A stretch of DNA of 64,000 nucleotides from CBDATA01 sp965215615 (GCA_965215615.1 OZ244068.1:2852001-2916000); one strand, 5' to 3'. Counted from the first letter of the stretch, positions 1 to 11,522 are shown. Numbers and translations: made by a program. The notes: a model not told the origin generated them from the letters alone.

Positions 1-2
1 GC

Positions 3-1415
3 CACTATGTGGAGCGCCACGGAGAAGACCGGACCGACGAGCGCATCCTCTCGGCGGCGCAGGCGACCCGGATGCTCGCGATTCTCGGCGAGCTGCGGAG
101 CGCCGGGCTCTATTCCGACGAGCTCGCGTTCGCGGGGCTCGGAGAGCTGGAGCTGCTCGCGACCTGGAGCTGGGATCACGACCCGGCGAACGAGCGCGTC
201 GCGACCCTGCCGGCGAACGGAGAGGCGGCACCCTTTCCGGACATCACCGCGTTCCGGGGCGAAACCGGAGATGACGAGCGGCTCGTCCAGTGGGATACGC
301 CGATCCCGCCCGGCGAGGCCTACGGGATCCTCGCCCGGATGTCCGAGTACCCGGAAGCGACCACGTACCGGATCGGCGAGAGCTATCTGGGCCAGCCTGT
401 CTGGGCGATGGACCTCGCGCCTCCGACCCCGTCGAGCCACTGGTCGCGCAAGAAGGCGAGCCTCTTCAAGCCCACCCTCGTGCTGAGCGCCCGCCAGCAC
501 GCCAACGAGGTCTCCTCCACGTCGCACGTGCTGCGGTTTGCGGAAATGCTGCTCACCGACCCCGAGGAAAGGAAGAAGCTGGACCGGGTGAACATCGTCA
601 TCCACCCGATCCAGAACCCGGACGGCGCCCGGCTCGCGTGGGAGATGCACCAGGTCAATCCGGAGCACATCCTCCACGCCGGGTACTGGGCCTCGCTCGG
701 GATGGACGCGACCGCCGGATCGGACGATCCGATGCCGATCTATCCGGAGGCGGCGGTACGGCCTCGCCTCTGGCGGATGTGGCTGCCGGACATCTTCCTG
801 AACCCCCACGGCTACCCCTCCCACCAACTGGTCCAATTGTTCAGCGAATTCAGCGGCCTGGTCCGGGCCGGCCGACGGACCGAGCGGAACTGGGGGCTCA
901 ACAAGGGCTGGTTCATGCCCGGCTTCGACCTGGTGGACGACCCCGAACTCCCGCACCACCGGGAGGAGCAGCTCAGGATCCGCGACTACATCACGAGGGC
1001 CATCCGGGAAACCGAAGTGGTCGCCGCCATGAACGAGCGGAACTACGACCGCTACCGGCGCTACGGGATGCAGTTCGACCCCGAGGTCTTCCGCATGAAC
1101 CTCCACGACGGGGTGAACATCGAGATGCCCATCAAGGGCCGCCGGGTGGACGGAGGCGGCGGCTACGACCCGCGTATCACGATCTGGTCGGGAGTCACCG
1201 AGGCTCCGGACGAACCGGCCCGCGGCGACTGGATGGTCACGGTCGCCTCAGCCGGCCTCGCGTGGAACCGCGCCATCCTCCAGTACCTGCTCGACGGCGA
1301 CCACGAGGTGAAGCGGATCGAGACCGACTTCTTCGGCGGCACCTCGATCCGCTTCGACCGGCCCCGTCCTCCGGAGAGGAAAGAGGAAGAGGAGGAGACC
1401 GAGCCGCAGTTATGA
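3..1415 (+). CDS. M14-family zinc carboxypeptidase, 5' end cut by window
   Basis: The reading frame is open to the left edge, so this is the C-terminal part (about 470 residues) of a larger protein. A GTG at 9 is in frame, but nothing suggests it is the start. The stretch RQHANEVSST near base 495 matches the HxxE zinc-binding motif of M14 metallocarboxypeptidases. It is followed by the family-typical HPIQNPDGARL, and NPHGYPSH may carry the third zinc ligand. M14 enzymes remove C-terminal residues or cleave gamma-D-glutamyl peptides; which of these applies here cannot be told. The C-terminal tail is acidic (KEEEEETEPQL). The stop codon lies inside the first GTTATGA repeat of the operator cluster that follows. 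Confidence 0.85.
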   Translation, partial: HYVERHGEDRTDERILSAAQATRMLAILGELRSAGLYSDELAFAGLGELELLATWSWDHDPANERVATLPANGEAAPFPDITAFRGETGDDERLVQWDTPIPPGEAYGILARMSEYPEATTYRIGESYLGQPVWAMDLAPPTPSSHWSRKKASLFKPTLVLSARQHANEVSSTSHVLRFAEMLLTDPEERKKLDRVNIVIHPIQNPDGARLAWEMHQVNPEHILHAGYWASLGMDATAGSDDPMPIYPEAAVRPRLWRMWLPDIFLNPHGYPSHQLVQLFSEFSGLVRAGRRTERNWGLNKGWFMPGFDLVDDPELPHHREEQLRIRDYITRAIRETEVVAAMNERNYDRYRRYGMQFDPEVFRMNLHDGVNIEMPIKGRRVDGGGGYDPRITIWSGVTEAPDEPARGDWMVTVASAGLAWNRAILQYLLDGDHEVKRIETDFFGGTSIRFDRPRPPERKEEEEETEPQL

Positions 1416-1470
1416 CTGCATCGTCAAAGTTATGAACATATGTCCATAACTTTTTGACGCATGTGCATAA
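1409..1470. promoter_or_regulatory. Operator-like repeat cluster 3' of the AlbA_2 regulator
   Basis: GTTATGAC lies at 1409-1416 and overlaps the stop of the upstream peptidase. At 1429-1450 there is a near-perfect 22-base palindrome with arms GTTATG and CATAAC around AACATATGTC. The wider stretch 1420-1467 is also an imperfect inverted repeat (TCGTCAAAGTTATG against CATAACTTTTTGACG). The same half-sites recur at 3193-3234 on the other side of the regulator gene, so binding by that regulator is the likely explanation (inference). Confidence 0.55.
1428..1456 (+). terminator. Possible terminator of the M14 peptidase gene
   Basis: AGTTATG and CATAACT can pair around AACATATGTC and are followed by five T residues, directly after the peptidase stop. 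The stem is AT-rich and its core is the same palindrome found as a repeat near the neighbouring regulator, so it may be an operator rather than a terminator, or both. Confidence 0.35.
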
Positions 1471-3150
1471 TCACTGGCCAGGCAAGCCATACCAGGCACC
1501 CCGACGCACGCCGCGCATCTCGATCTGGCCATCGCGAACCATCTTCCCGAGGAGTTGCGTCGCCATGCGCGGGTCGATTCCGCAGAGTTCGGCGGCGACC
1601 GACCTGGTGATCCGGCCGGATTCTTCGAGGTAGCGAATCACCATTTGTTCCTGCCGGGTCCGCTCAACGCCACTGGCTCTGCGGATCGGCCCACGGGGCT
1701 GGGGGAAGCGTCCGGAGAGCCGGAACCGTGGCCTCCTCCGGCGTCCATCGCCTTCGATGAGACCACTCTCCTTCAACCGCTCCAGCGCGTGCCGCGCGTG
1801 GCGATCAGGCTTCTGGATCAGTCTGGCGGCCTCGCCAGCGTCCATTTCGCGATCCATTCGCAGGTGGTTCAGGATCAGGAGCTGGTCGAGAGGAAGCGCC
1901 CGATCCTTTTGCGCCTCTTCACTCACCAGGCGCACGAATTCGAGGTTGGCCTTCCCACCGGGAAGCGTCAGGCGCACAGATGAATCGGTGCTCCCTCGGT
2001 AGTCCGGTGCCGGACGACCGTTGCGGACCTGCTCCCGGAAGATCGCGTCGATTCCTCGCCCGGTGCGCTCCACGACTCCCGCCCGCTTGAGCGCGTCCGC
2101 GAGGAGCGGATTCCGGGGGCGAGGCTCGATGACCAACAGGTTGTCGAGACGCACTCCCTCGGGAAAGGCACCTGGACTGGTGATCTGAAGCTCGTCTTCC
2201 AGCCACTGAACATGAACCGGGCCCAGCCGGGAGTAATCGCGATGGATCAACGCGTTCGCGATTCCTTCGCGGAACGCCCGCGGAGCGTAGTCGGGCACCG
2301 CGATCCGCAGCAGGCCAACCTGGATCTCCTGCTCCCGGTTGTGCGCCCGGAAGCGGGTTTCGAGTTCTTCCACCACGCGCAGCAATGGCCATCGGAAGAA
2401 GTCGTTGACCTCGACATCCCCGTCGGAAAGCGCCTGAAACGCCACTTCGTGAGCCGGCAGCAGATCGGCGATCACGTCGGGTTTCCCGAAAAGGAGCAAG
2501 CCGAGGACCCTGATCGCGATGTCCCCGCTCCGGGTTTCCACTGCGCCGAGGGCACGAGCCAGATCCGGGTCCGAAAGTCCGAGCAGCGCCCGGTCGCCCC
2601 CGCTTTCCCGAATGAATCGGCGATACCTGTCGAATTCCAGCGGATCCAGATCATCGAGCGACACGCCCTCGAGAACCAGCGCCGAATAGTCGAGCCGCCC
2701 TCCATGCACCCCCATCGCCTGCATCTCGTAGAAGTGGAGCGGCAAGCATTCGGGTTCCCCACGCTGGCCGATAACCCGGCGCGTGTACACCCCGCGACTG
2801 GTGCCGACCGGAACCCGGGCGCGGGGCACTTCGATCACCAGCACGTTCTTGCCGTCCAGACGCGCGACCTCGACCCGGCAGGACAGGGAAGGGACTGTCC
2901 GGTTCGCAATCAGCGCCTGAACGCGCCGGGGGTTGATGTCACTCCCATGTCTCGGCTGCGCCCCGGTCACGCCGCCCCGGTCATCCACTCCGACGAAAAG
3001 CCACCCGGCTTCGGAAGCCGGCCGGTTGGCGAGGCAAACCACCGCTTCCACCAGCTCTTCGTCCGCCAGGCGTTTCCGCGTCTCGTCCTTGAACTCGACC
3101 GAGAGCGTCTCGCCGCCCGCGATCAGATCCTTCAAGTCCGAAACGGTCAC
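1471..3150 (-). CDS. AlbA_2 / HATPase_c_4 (RecG-like) transcriptional regulator
   Basis: A 559-residue protein. The N-terminus (about 1-130, SVEFKDETRKRLADEELVEA then GWLFVGVDDRGGVTG) is a Schlafen-type AlbA_2 domain, a putative nucleic-acid-binding module. The middle (about 290-390, FREGIANALIHRDY, ITSPGAFPEGV, ERTGRGIDAIF) is the HATPase_c_4 region of proteins often mislabelled as RecG-like helicases; no helicase motifs are present. The C-terminal 140 residues look like two winged-helix segments. The gene is flanked on both sides by GTTATGA/TCATAAC repeats, which fits autoregulation. Its physiological target is unknown. Such genes are frequent in mobile and defence-rich regions, and this one stands alone between a peptidase and an amidohydrolase. 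Confidence 0.8.
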   Translation of the reverse strand: MTVSDLKDLIAGGETLSVEFKDETRKRLADEELVEAVVCLANRPASEAGWLFVGVDDRGGVTGAQPRHGSDINPRRVQALIANRTVPSLSCRVEVARLDGKNVLVIEVPRARVPVGTSRGVYTRRVIGQRGEPECLPLHFYEMQAMGVHGGRLDYSALVLEGVSLDDLDPLEFDRYRRFIRESGGDRALLGLSDPDLARALGAVETRSGDIAIRVLGLLLFGKPDVIADLLPAHEVAFQALSDGDVEVNDFFRWPLLRVVEELETRFRAHNREQEIQVGLLRIAVPDYAPRAFREGIANALIHRDYSRLGPVHVQWLEDELQITSPGAFPEGVRLDNLLVIEPRPRNPLLADALKRAGVVERTGRGIDAIFREQVRNGRPAPDYRGSTDSSVRLTLPGGKANLEFVRLVSEEAQKDRALPLDQLLILNHLRMDREMDAGEAARLIQKPDRHARHALERLKESGLIEGDGRRRRPRFRLSGRFPQPRGPIRRASGVERTRQEQMVIRYLEESGRITRSVAAELCGIDPRMATQLLGKMVRDGQIEMRGVRRGAWYGLPGQ

Positions 3151-3192
3151 GCCCAGACCGAAGGGCCGCCGGCAGTTGAAAGCACATGCATA

Positions 3193-3234
3193 GTTATGAA
3201 CATGGTGTCATAAGTTATGACACTACGTCATAAC
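3193..3234. promoter_or_regulatory. Tandem palindromic operators upstream of the AlbA_2 regulator
   Basis: Two adjacent inverted repeats lie 43 bases upstream of the regulator start. The first (3193-3213) pairs TTATGA with TCATAA. The second (3214-3234) has perfect 8-base arms GTTATGAC and GTCATAAC around ACTAC. They are also next to the end of the amidohydrolase gene at 3243. They share their half-site with the repeats at 1409-1450. Confidence 0.6.
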
Positions 3235-3242
3235 AACGCCAG

Positions 3243-4484
3243 TCAGGGTTCGCGGATTCGTCCGCCGGCCATGACCATCCGGACCCGCAGGAGCGCCTCG
3301 ATGTCCTGGGCCGGGTCGCCGTCCACGACCACGAGATCCGCCGCATAGCCCCCGGCGAGGGTTCCGATCTCGTCGCCAAGACCGAGCGACCCGGCGGCGA
3401 GCGACGTGAGGCCGATGATCACGTCTTCGGGAGGCTGGCCGCCGTCCCGCACCCGGGCCACGGCTTCGCGGGCGTTCTGGCCGTGGGCACCCGCCACCGC
3501 GTCGGTTCCGAAGACGATCTGGAGGCCCTCGGTCCGAAGCGCCATCCGGAAGGTTTCCATCGCCCGGACCTGTCCGGCTTCCATCTGGGCGAATCCCTCT
3601 TCGGTGTAGTTCCCGATGCCGAGGTAGCGGTCGCGGTTCTCGAAGTAGTTGGCAAAGATCAGGTAGGTGTTCGGGTCGTAGAAGGTTCCGTTCGCCGCCA
3701 GCAGGTCGAGCCTCTCCTGATCCAGCAGCGCCCCGTGTTCGATCGTCGTGCACCCGGCCAGCGAGGCGCGGGCGGCACTCTCCGGCCCGTGGGCGTGGAC
3801 CAGCGTCCGGAGTCCCCGCTCGGTCGCCGCCCCGCAAGCCGCTTCGAGCTGCTCAAGCGAAAGCGTCGGCCCGCCACCCACCCGGATGCTTTCGGAGGCG
3901 AAGATCTTGATCGCGTCGGCCCCGGCATCCGCCAGCCGGTGGACTTCGGCGGCGAGTTCGGAAGGCCCTCCGGTCCCGGCACCCAACTGGCCGAGGCTCG
4001 TCAGGATGCGCGGGCCGGGGACCAAGCCGCGGTTCACCGCGTCCCGCACCACTCCATCCACCGGGCTGCCGAGGCTCTGGACCGTCGTGAAGCCGGCATC
4101 CAGCATCCGGATCCCGTTTTCGAGCGCCCGGAGCGCCGCCTCCTCGGGAAGCGCGCCGCGGGCGAGACGGCCGGTTTCGTCGAAGTGCCAGTCGAGGTGG
4201 ACGTGGGTATCTATGAACCCGGGGAGGAGCGAGCCGCCCGGAAAGTCGCGCCGCTCGCCGCCCGGCAGCTCCGCGACCGGCCCCACTGCGACGATCCGGC
4301 CGTCCCGCACCGTCACCCCGTAGCCCTCGAAGACCCCGCCGCGCCCATCGAAGACCCGGTCGGCAGTGAGCGTCACCATCCCGTCTTTTGATTCCACGAC
4401 GGGCGATTCCACCACGGGCGAAGGCGCTCCGCACGCAGCGAGAAGCAGCGCGAGGGATGCTGCGGTCAGCCGGATTCGATTCAT
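3243..4484 (-). CDS. Amidohydrolase-family lipoprotein (imidazolonepropionase/prolidase-like)
   Basis: A 413-residue protein with a lipoprotein signal (hydrophobic run ending LLLAAC), so probably membrane-anchored outside the cytoplasm. After a short beta domain comes the metal-binding motif PGFIDTHVHLDW (HxH). VHAHGPES and FGTDAVAG supply the likely later metal ligands of the TIM-barrel amidohydrolase fold. The substrate is unknown; relatives hydrolyse dipeptides, imidazolones or cyclic amides. The ATG at 4484 is chosen because it overlaps the upstream DprA-like stop as ATGA and leaves the signal peptide at the very N-terminus. The sequence around this start is duplicated at 7874-7945. Confidence 0.8.
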   Translation of the reverse strand: MNRIRLTAASLALLLAACGAPSPVVESPVVESKDGMVTLTADRVFDGRGGVFEGYGVTVRDGRIVAVGPVAELPGGERRDFPGGSLLPGFIDTHVHLDWHFDETGRLARGALPEEAALRALENGIRMLDAGFTTVQSLGSPVDGVVRDAVNRGLVPGPRILTSLGQLGAGTGGPSELAAEVHRLADAGADAIKIFASESIRVGGGPTLSLEQLEAACGAATERGLRTLVHAHGPESAARASLAGCTTIEHGALLDQERLDLLAANGTFYDPNTYLIFANYFENRDRYLGIGNYTEEGFAQMEAGQVRAMETFRMALRTEGLQIVFGTDAVAGAHGQNAREAVARVRDGGQPPEDVIIGLTSLAAGSLGLGDEIGTLAGGYAADLVVVDGDPAQDIEALLRVRMVMAGGRIREP

Positions 4485-4535
4485 GTTTCGAGAAGACCTG
4501 GCGCGTAGCGGTAGCGCGAAGGACTCGCCTCCCGG
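4464..4535. repeat. Source copy of duplicated dprA-end / amidohydrolase-start segment
   Basis: These 72 bases span the end of the DprA-like gene and the first codons of the amidohydrolase. They recur at 7874-7945 with about 65 of 72 bases identical; the first 31 bases match exactly. Confidence 0.85.
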
Positions 4536-5707
4536 ATCGCGCCCCCCTTGACCCCTTTTCTGACCCAACTCGCAGCCTGCTCCTTGCGAAGCGGGGCCAG
4601 ACTCTTCGTGATTTCGTCCACCGACAGGGGATTCTGCCGGGTCAGTTCCTCCAGCCGGTCGAGGAAGGCTTCGTAGGGAGTCCTGCTCCCCGCTGATGCG
4701 CGGGAATCTTCCGAGTGGATGGTCACGGGGGCTTCCGGATGCTCAAACAGGCAGTCCAGATCCTCCAGCTTCTCCGGCAGCCAGTGGCCGCCACGCTCCG
4801 CGAGGGCGACGTTCCCGCTCCGCTTGAGCCATCCACGCCACCAGTCCCTTCCGCGATCCTCGGAAGCGGATCCGCCATTCTGGTGGAGCCAGATCGGCAA
4901 CCACCCCGCGTCGATCGCTTCCATGGCACCCGCCCACGTTCCCCCTTCTCCGATAGCGCTTCGCACCACCACTCCGGCCTCGGCGAGGCAGTAGATGTGC
5001 TTGTTCCGGTCCATGGCCCGCCACGCCTCCCATCGGGATTCCGGCGGGAACGGGGAAACCAGGACCAGGCCTCCGGCGGCGAGGCGCTCCCGGTGCACTC
5101 GAGACGCTGACTCGCGGAGGAGGTTTCCCGGCAGAACTCCGACTACCGGACCTCCTTCCTCCAGCGCGCCGGACATCGCGCTTCGGTCCACGCCACGCGC
5201 GTCGCCTGAAATGATCGAGAATCCCTGCGCCGCGGCACGAGAGCCCAGATCCCGCGCAAAATCGAGATCGTCTTCCACGGCATCCCGAGCACCAACCACC
5301 GCAATCCCCCGGGACCGCAGAAGATCCGGATCGCCACAGCCGAACAGGACCGACGGCGCACGGTCCCCGAGGCGATCCTTCAGCCGCCCAGGGTACCGCG
5401 GGTCCGAGCGCGTCAACGCCCAAAGCCCCGCCCGTTCCCATCGTTCGAGGGACAAACCGAGAGCCGCGCTTCTCGTGAGCAACGACCGGAGGCGGTCCGC
5501 GCTCACCGGCCCCTCTTCCCGGGCCTTCCACCGGGAAAGCACCTCTTCGCACTGCTCCGCAAGGAAGGATTCGGGTTCGAGCCCCTCACTCCGGAGCCAT
5601 CGCGCCACGCTCGCCCATTCGCGGGAGGAGAGCGGCTTCGCTTCGGATGCATGCCTCTCACCCAGCGGAGCTGTCAACAACAGGATCGCCTGAATCCGCT
5701 CGGTCAT
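4481..5707 (-). CDS. DprA/Smf-family DNA-processing protein
   Basis: A 408-residue protein with a DprA-like Rossmann fold: WALTRSDPRYPGRLKDRL, GIAVVGARDA, SGDARGVDRSAMSGALEEGG and RNKHIYCLAEAGVVV match the family's landmark segments. The C-terminal 80 residues form a winged-helix-like module. Canonical DprA loads RecA on incoming DNA in transformation; this copy is divergent and sits directly behind a RecQ-type helicase fusion inside a defence island, so a defence role is more likely (inference). Two starts are possible. ATG 5719 overlaps the helicase stop as ATGA but has its ribosome site touching the codon. ATG 5707 has GGAGG 12 bases upstream and is preferred. The stop overlaps the next gene as ATGA. 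Confidence 0.8.
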   Translation of the reverse strand: MTERIQAILLLTAPLGERHASEAKPLSSREWASVARWLRSEGLEPESFLAEQCEEVLSRWKAREEGPVSADRLRSLLTRSAALGLSLERWERAGLWALTRSDPRYPGRLKDRLGDRAPSVLFGCGDPDLLRSRGIAVVGARDAVEDDLDFARDLGSRAAAQGFSIISGDARGVDRSAMSGALEEGGPVVGVLPGNLLRESASRVHRERLAAGGLVLVSPFPPESRWEAWRAMDRNKHIYCLAEAGVVVRSAIGEGGTWAGAMEAIDAGWLPIWLHQNGGSASEDRGRDWWRGWLKRSGNVALAERGGHWLPEKLEDLDCLFEHPEAPVTIHSEDSRASAGSRTPYEAFLDRLEELTRQNPLSVDEITKSLAPLRKEQAASWVRKGVKGGAIREASPSRYRYAPGLLET

Positions 5708-5715
5708 GGACACGA

Positions 5716-7812
5716 TCATCCTCCGGGATTCGCCGTCGCGAGCGCGAAGGGCCACACCGGGCCGCTTTCCGCCTGGCGCAGCAGAGCGGCAACGACCGCG
5801 AGCGTCCAACCCGAATCCACAACGTCGTCAACCAGAAGCACCGGCCCGTCCCGAACCGGCTCGACGATCCGGAACACGTCATCCAGGTTCTGGCACTGAT
5901 GGAAGCGGTTTTCCTGCAATTTCTGAGGCTCGTTCGGTCGAATCTTCTCAACCGCGGGGGAAAACGGCAAAGCCAGCTCCCTGGCGAGCCGGGTCGCGAA
6001 GTCGGCGACGAGTTCGGGGCGGCGGAGCGACGGAATCGCCGTGACCCACTGTGGAGGCGGGTCGGGTTTCCAGCGCTTTCGGATCATCTCGGCCGAAGCC
6101 GCGACCAGCTCTTCACGAAAACGGCCCCTCTTCTTGTCTTCGGCAACGAGCTCGCCCCAGCCGGCATCATTCCACCGCGCCAGGGTTCGACCGGTTTCGG
6201 CTCGGGACAGGTTGCCACGGAATTCATATATCGGGAATGCTCCCGGAGCGACCTGTTTCGGAAGATCGAGCGGTGCCTCGCTCTGGCGCAGGAAGCGACT
6301 GGCTTCCACGATCAGATCGCGAGAGATGCTCCGAAACGCCGGCGAAGGCTCGCGACAGCCGGCGCACTTGCCGCATGGACGAGGCTCCGGATCGTCGAGA
6401 GAGCGCGCCAGGAACTCCATCAGACACCCCGGAGCGCGGACATATTCCTGAACTTCGCGCCACTCCGCTTCCCGCTGTGAGGCCAGCCGGCGGATGCGCT
6501 CCCGATCCGGCGACCAGGAAACCGCAGTGCGGTACCACTTGCCCTCGTCCTTGATGACGGGTGCCGGGTTGTCCACCGAAAGGACCTTCAGCACATGCTC
6601 AATCCTGCCGTTGCGGATGTTTTGTCGCGCTTCGATCTCCCGGACCGATAAACCGTCAGCCTCCGAGAGGGCATCGAGAACCGCCTTCACCGATGTTTCG
6701 TCGGGAAACGCGGTGCGACGGAACCACGCGTGGATGTCTCCATCCTCGGCTCCGGTCAGCAGGATCCCGAAAGCGCGGTGGATTCCGCGACCAGCGCGGC
6801 CGACCTGTTGGTAGTAGGCGATGATCGATCCCGGTGCCTGGAAGTGGATCACGAAGCCGAGGTCGGGCTTGTCGTAACCCATTCCAAGCGCGGAGGTTGC
6901 CACCAGCGCCTTGACTTCGTTGCGGTCCATCGCGAGCTCCAGATGCCGCCGATGGGTGTCACTCTTCCCGGAATCCGGCCCGGTGACGCCGGAGTAATAC
7001 GGGCGAACCTGGAACCCTTTGCTGATCAACCACTTCGAGACGTTTTCCGCATCGCGCTTCGTCAAAACGTAGATGATTCCGGTACCCGGGAGGTTCGCCA
7101 GATGTTCGGCGAGCCACCCGAGGCGTTCCGCCTGCGTCGGGAGCCGCATGGTCGCAAGTTCGAGCGAATCCCGCATCATCGGCCCCCGCTGCACCTTCAA
7201 ATCACCGAGTTCCCGGCTGACATCGGCGACCACCCGGTCGTTCGCAGTGGCGGTTGTCGCCAATATCGGGAAATTCCGCGGCATGCGACGAACGATCTGG
7301 TTGAGTCTTCGGTAGTCCGGACGAAAATCGTGTCCCCAGTCCGAAATGCAGTGCGCTTCATCGATCACCAGCATCCCGAGTTGCGCGGAAATGGGGAGCA
7401 GGACCTCGCTCATGAAATCTTCGTTGGCGAGGCGTTCCGGAGAGACGAGAAGCACATCCACCTGGCCGTCCACGATGGAGCGGGTCAACTCCGGCCATTC
7501 GTCGGTGTTCGTGGAGTTGATGGAGGCAGCGCGGACTCCGAGTCTGCGGGCCATTTCCACCTGGTTGCGCATCAGCGCCAGGAGCGGTGACACGATCAAA
7601 GTGGGGCCGGAGCCCGCATCGCGCAGCAGTCGGGTAGCGATGAAATAGACGGTGCTCTTGCCCCATCCGGTGCGCTCGACCACGAGTTGCCGGGTGCGGC
7701 GATATACCAGGGCATCGATCGCTTCCCATTGCCCGCTTCGAAACGAGGCATTCGGATCCCCGAGCTGCTGCCGAAGCAGGCGCAGCGCGGCATCCCTGCC
7801 CGAGCTGCTCAC
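5716..7812 (-). CDS. RecQ-like DEAH helicase fused to a phosphoribosyltransferase domain
   Basis: A 698-residue protein. Residues 1-350 form a RecQ-type helicase core: ERTGWGKS (Walker A, about 46-53), DEAH at about 151-154 followed by CISDWGHDFRPDYRRL, the SAT-like TTATAN, and QQVGRAGRG (motif VI). A cysteine set (CLMEF...CGKCAGC) follows, as in the RecQ zinc subdomain. The C-terminal 200 residues end in VLLVDDVVDSGWT (about 658-670), the PRPP-binding loop of type I phosphoribosyltransferases such as ComF. The predicted activity is ATP-driven unwinding joined to a nucleotide- or PRPP-binding module of unknown role. The start is GTG with no clear ribosome site. It is translationally coupled to the DprA-like gene. 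Confidence 0.85.
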   Translation of the reverse strand: MSSSGRDAALRLLRQQLGDPNASFRSGQWEAIDALVYRRTRQLVVERTGWGKSTVYFIATRLLRDAGSGPTLIVSPLLALMRNQVEMARRLGVRAASINSTNTDEWPELTRSIVDGQVDVLLVSPERLANEDFMSEVLLPISAQLGMLVIDEAHCISDWGHDFRPDYRRLNQIVRRMPRNFPILATTATANDRVVADVSRELGDLKVQRGPMMRDSLELATMRLPTQAERLGWLAEHLANLPGTGIIYVLTKRDAENVSKWLISKGFQVRPYYSGVTGPDSGKSDTHRRHLELAMDRNEVKALVATSALGMGYDKPDLGFVIHFQAPGSIIAYYQQVGRAGRGIHRAFGILLTGAEDGDIHAWFRRTAFPDETSVKAVLDALSEADGLSVREIEARQNIRNGRIEHVLKVLSVDNPAPVIKDEGKWYRTAVSWSPDRERIRRLASQREAEWREVQEYVRAPGCLMEFLARSLDDPEPRPCGKCAGCREPSPAFRSISRDLIVEASRFLRQSEAPLDLPKQVAPGAFPIYEFRGNLSRAETGRTLARWNDAGWGELVAEDKKRGRFREELVAASAEMIRKRWKPDPPPQWVTAIPSLRRPELVADFATRLARELALPFSPAVEKIRPNEPQKLQENRFHQCQNLDDVFRIVEPVRDGPVLLVDDVVDSGWTLAVVAALLRQAESGPVWPFALATANPGG

Positions 7813-7841
7813 GGAGGAGACGTCAGAGCTCCCCGGCGAGG

Positions 7842-7879
7842 CGGGACGCGGTCCGGAGCGAGAGCGCTGCGAAGGTCAG
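7842..7879. repeat. Stray copy of the GMC oxidoreductase 3' end
   Basis: Thirty-eight bases match 16029-16066, the last codons of the GMC oxidoreductase, at 37 of 38 positions. They stand alone 8 kb away, upstream of the RecQ fusion gene, and join directly onto the copy of the amidohydrolase start through the shared GGTCAG. Confidence 0.85.
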
Positions 7880-7945
7880 CCGGATTCGATTCATGTTTCG
7901 AGAATACCCGGCTCGTAGTGGTAGCGCGAAGTGCCCGCCTCCCGG
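7874..7945 (-). pseudogene. Remnant of a second dprA C-terminus plus amidohydrolase start
   Basis: In the minus frame ending at 7891 the bases encode REAGTSRYHYEPGILET followed by a stop. This mirrors the last residues of the DprA-like protein (REASPSRYRYAPGLLET). The overlapping ATG at 7894 begins MNRIRLT, as in the amidohydrolase, and then runs into the GMC fragment. No upstream dprA sequence survives, so this is a fossil of another copy or of a rearrangement. Confidence 0.75.
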
Positions 7946-7952
7946 CTGCTAT

Positions 7953-8030
7953 TTCGAGACGCACTTCCAGCGCGAGATCACCGTTCCCCGCCTCGTAGAG
8001 AACGACCTTGCCACCAGTAGCCCCGTCCAT
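7953..8030 (-). pseudogene. RhuM-family N-terminal remnant
   Basis: The ATG at 8030 opens a frame whose first 26 residues (containing GKVVLYEAGNGDLALEVRLE) resemble the N-terminus of RhuM/virulence-type proteins, which often sit beside type I restriction genes. The similarity stops after VRLE, where the sequence passes into the dprA-like remnant in another frame. Only the first tenth of such a gene is left. Confidence 0.5.
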
Positions 8031-8059
8031 GGGAGGATGTTACTGAATGGACCGCCGCC

Positions 8060-11193
<3,134 letters not shown>

Positions 11194-11197
<4 letters not shown>

Positions 11198-11517
11198 CGA
11201 TCCGGGAGTGGGATCGTTTCCGTTCTGCCGGATCGCATCCGCAGCGAGATCGCATCGAGCGCCGGTTCGTCGAAGAAGTGCCGATTCAGGTCGTAGAGCT
11301 CCGAAATCAGTGCCTGGATCTTCGCCATCAGGTCGCGCTCCGACGGCGCTTCGGCTACGAGGCCGGGGAAATCCGTGCCCGACACGTACCAGACGCCCGC
11401 CTCTTCGTCCCGCGAAATCTCCACGAAGCAGGAATGGAGCACGAGCCCGTCAGGCCGACGCTTGGCGTTCAGGAGGATTTCCTCGCGAATGTAGTCGCCC
11501 GGGTGGGAAGGGGTCAT
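11194..11517 (-). CDS. DUF1902 protein with a HigA-like N-terminus
   Basis: A 107-residue protein. Residues 1-16 (MTPSHPGDYIREEIL) look like the start of HigA-type antitoxins. Residues 28-80 (SCFVEISRDEEAGVWYVSG then DFPGLVAEA and ISELYDLN) form a DUF1902 domain, related to the HicB antitoxin fold. The helix-turn-helix part of HigA is missing. The ATG at 11517 is chosen because the protein begins at both the HigA-like segment and the end of the frame's credible coding sequence. No toxin partner is adjacent. The gene sits 5 bases after the DUF1828 gene and overlaps hsdR by 4, so it belongs to the hsd operon. Confidence 0.75.
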
Positions 11518-11522
11518 GGTGG

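Noticed and set aside
1471..3150. RecG helicase
   Set aside because: Proteins of this type are often labelled so, but there are no Walker or helicase motifs.
4481..5707. DprA as part of natural competence
   Set aside because: No com genes are in the window; the ComF-like phosphoribosyltransferase domain is fused to the helicase. Context points to defence, though competence cannot be excluded.
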